Assembly (NCBI GenBank): GCA_021785795.1
Contig: JAJYEK010000207.1
Location: forward strand, 1-6,065
From: Pseudomonadota bacterium
GTDB lineage: Bacteria > Pseudomonadota > Gammaproteobacteria > Acidiferrobacterales > UBA6901
DNA: 6,065 bases
Direction: 5' to 3'
Shown here: positions 5,761-6,065 of the stretch, piece after piece
How positions within the stretch are numbered: position 1 is the first letter of the stretch
How the letters are laid out: each line of letters begins with the position of its first letter
Made by a program: the position numbers and the translations under genes
Notes under the pieces: model-generated
Told to the model about the DNA's origin: nothing
What the model saw: the letters and a program-made list of their open reading frames with translations, nothing else
The model's database searches: none

Positions 5761-6065
5761 GTGCCGTTTGAGCAAGTCATGCAACTGAGCGATGAAGACT
5801 TTTTGCGCCTGAACGTGCTGCTTGCTAACCCGATCGAGGCGGTCCGGGTGGACGAGCAGAACATGATGGTCCATGGACTGTATGGAGAGCAGGAGGCGAA
5901 AGTCAGGCTCAATCCTACGGGTCGTCCGGATCAATACCTGCGCTGCGTGCGTGAACTGCTCTCCGGGCACGTGCTTGGGTCGCCCGGCGGCTATCCGGCA
6001 TTTTTGCAGCGCTGGACGCGCATGGGTCAGGCCCGTGATGCACGTCTGGCAGAACTTCTGATGCT
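5761..6065 (+). CDS. dsrS: DsrS-like sulfur-oxidation protein, N-terminal part (runs off the window)
   Basis: The first 101 codons of a gene that continues past the window end. The segment LRLNVLLANPIEAVRVDE, then VHGLYGEQEAKVRLNP, QYLRCVRELLSGHVLGSPGGYP and QRWTRMGQARD, matches my recollection of proteobacterial DsrS, the soluble cytoplasmic protein usually encoded at the end of dsr clusters in sulfur oxidisers. From memory, in Allochromatium vinosum dsrS is needed for normal dsr gene expression and degradation of stored sulfur; its biochemical activity is unknown. The gene starts 16 nt after the VWA gene and should be co-transcribed with it. The GTG at 5761 has GGGG at 5750-5753; the in-frame ATG at 5779 (MQLSDEDFLRLN) has little ribosome site but may match the family N-terminus better. 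An in-frame TGA at 5737-5739 rules out longer starts. The identification rests on recall, not on a search. Confidence 0.7.
   Translation, partial: MPFEQVMQLSDEDFLRLNVLLANPIEAVRVDEQNMMVHGLYGEQEAKVRLNPTGRPDQYLRCVRELLSGHVLGSPGGYPAFLQRWTRMGQARDARLAELLM

Noticed and set aside
4353..5912. Minus-strand open frame of 519 codons opposite the VWA gene
   Set aside because: It is the antisense shadow of the DUF2201/VWA gene and the start of the DsrS-like gene. The product shows no family features and spans the junctions between real genes.

Overview
The window is GC-rich and holds seven genes, all on the + strand. No RNA gene, insertion sequence or CRISPR array is visible. The best clue to the organism is the 3' gene, cut off at the window edge. 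Its first ~100 residues look like DsrS, a cytoplasmic protein found with the reverse-type dissimilatory sulfite reductase (dsr) genes of sulfur-oxidising proteobacteria. With the GC content and the PilZ, PIG3-type oxidoreductase and DUF1499 genes, this suggests a beta- or gammaproteobacterial sulfur oxidiser. This is inference: no dsrAB or marker gene lies inside the window.

Left part (1-2385): a PilZ-domain protein with intact c-di-GMP motifs (56-484), a zinc-free PIG3-type NAD(P)H:quinone oxidoreductase (539-1552) and a membrane-anchored DUF1499 protein (1606-2385). They are separated by only 53-54 nt and each has its own Shine-Dalgarno, so they could be one transcript, although their functions are not obviously linked.

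Middle part (2386-3450): a 319-nt gene-free stretch rich in inverted repeats, then a second PilZ-like gene (2705-3130), then a 320-nt gene-free stretch. The second PilZ-like protein aligns without a gap to the first for 133 residues but has lost both c-di-GMP binding motifs. A strong match to a sigma-54 (-24/-12) promoter lies at 2644-2659, 45 nt before its start codon. A 10-bp inverted repeat has one arm spanning that start codon.

Right part (3451-6065): a compact unit of a MoxR-type AAA+ ATPase, a DUF2201/VWA protein carrying both an HExxH motif and a MIDAS motif, and the DsrS-like gene. The gaps are 5 and 16 nt, and a plausible sigma-70 promoter lies at 3377-3405. MoxR/VWA pairs elsewhere (NorQ/NorD, CbbQ/CbbO, CoxD/CoxE) remodel or activate metalloenzymes. 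The most interesting hypothesis here is that this pair, co-transcribed with dsrS, matures or activates a component of sulfur oxidation. The two PilZ paralogues, one apparently unable to bind c-di-GMP in the usual way, are the second point of interest.
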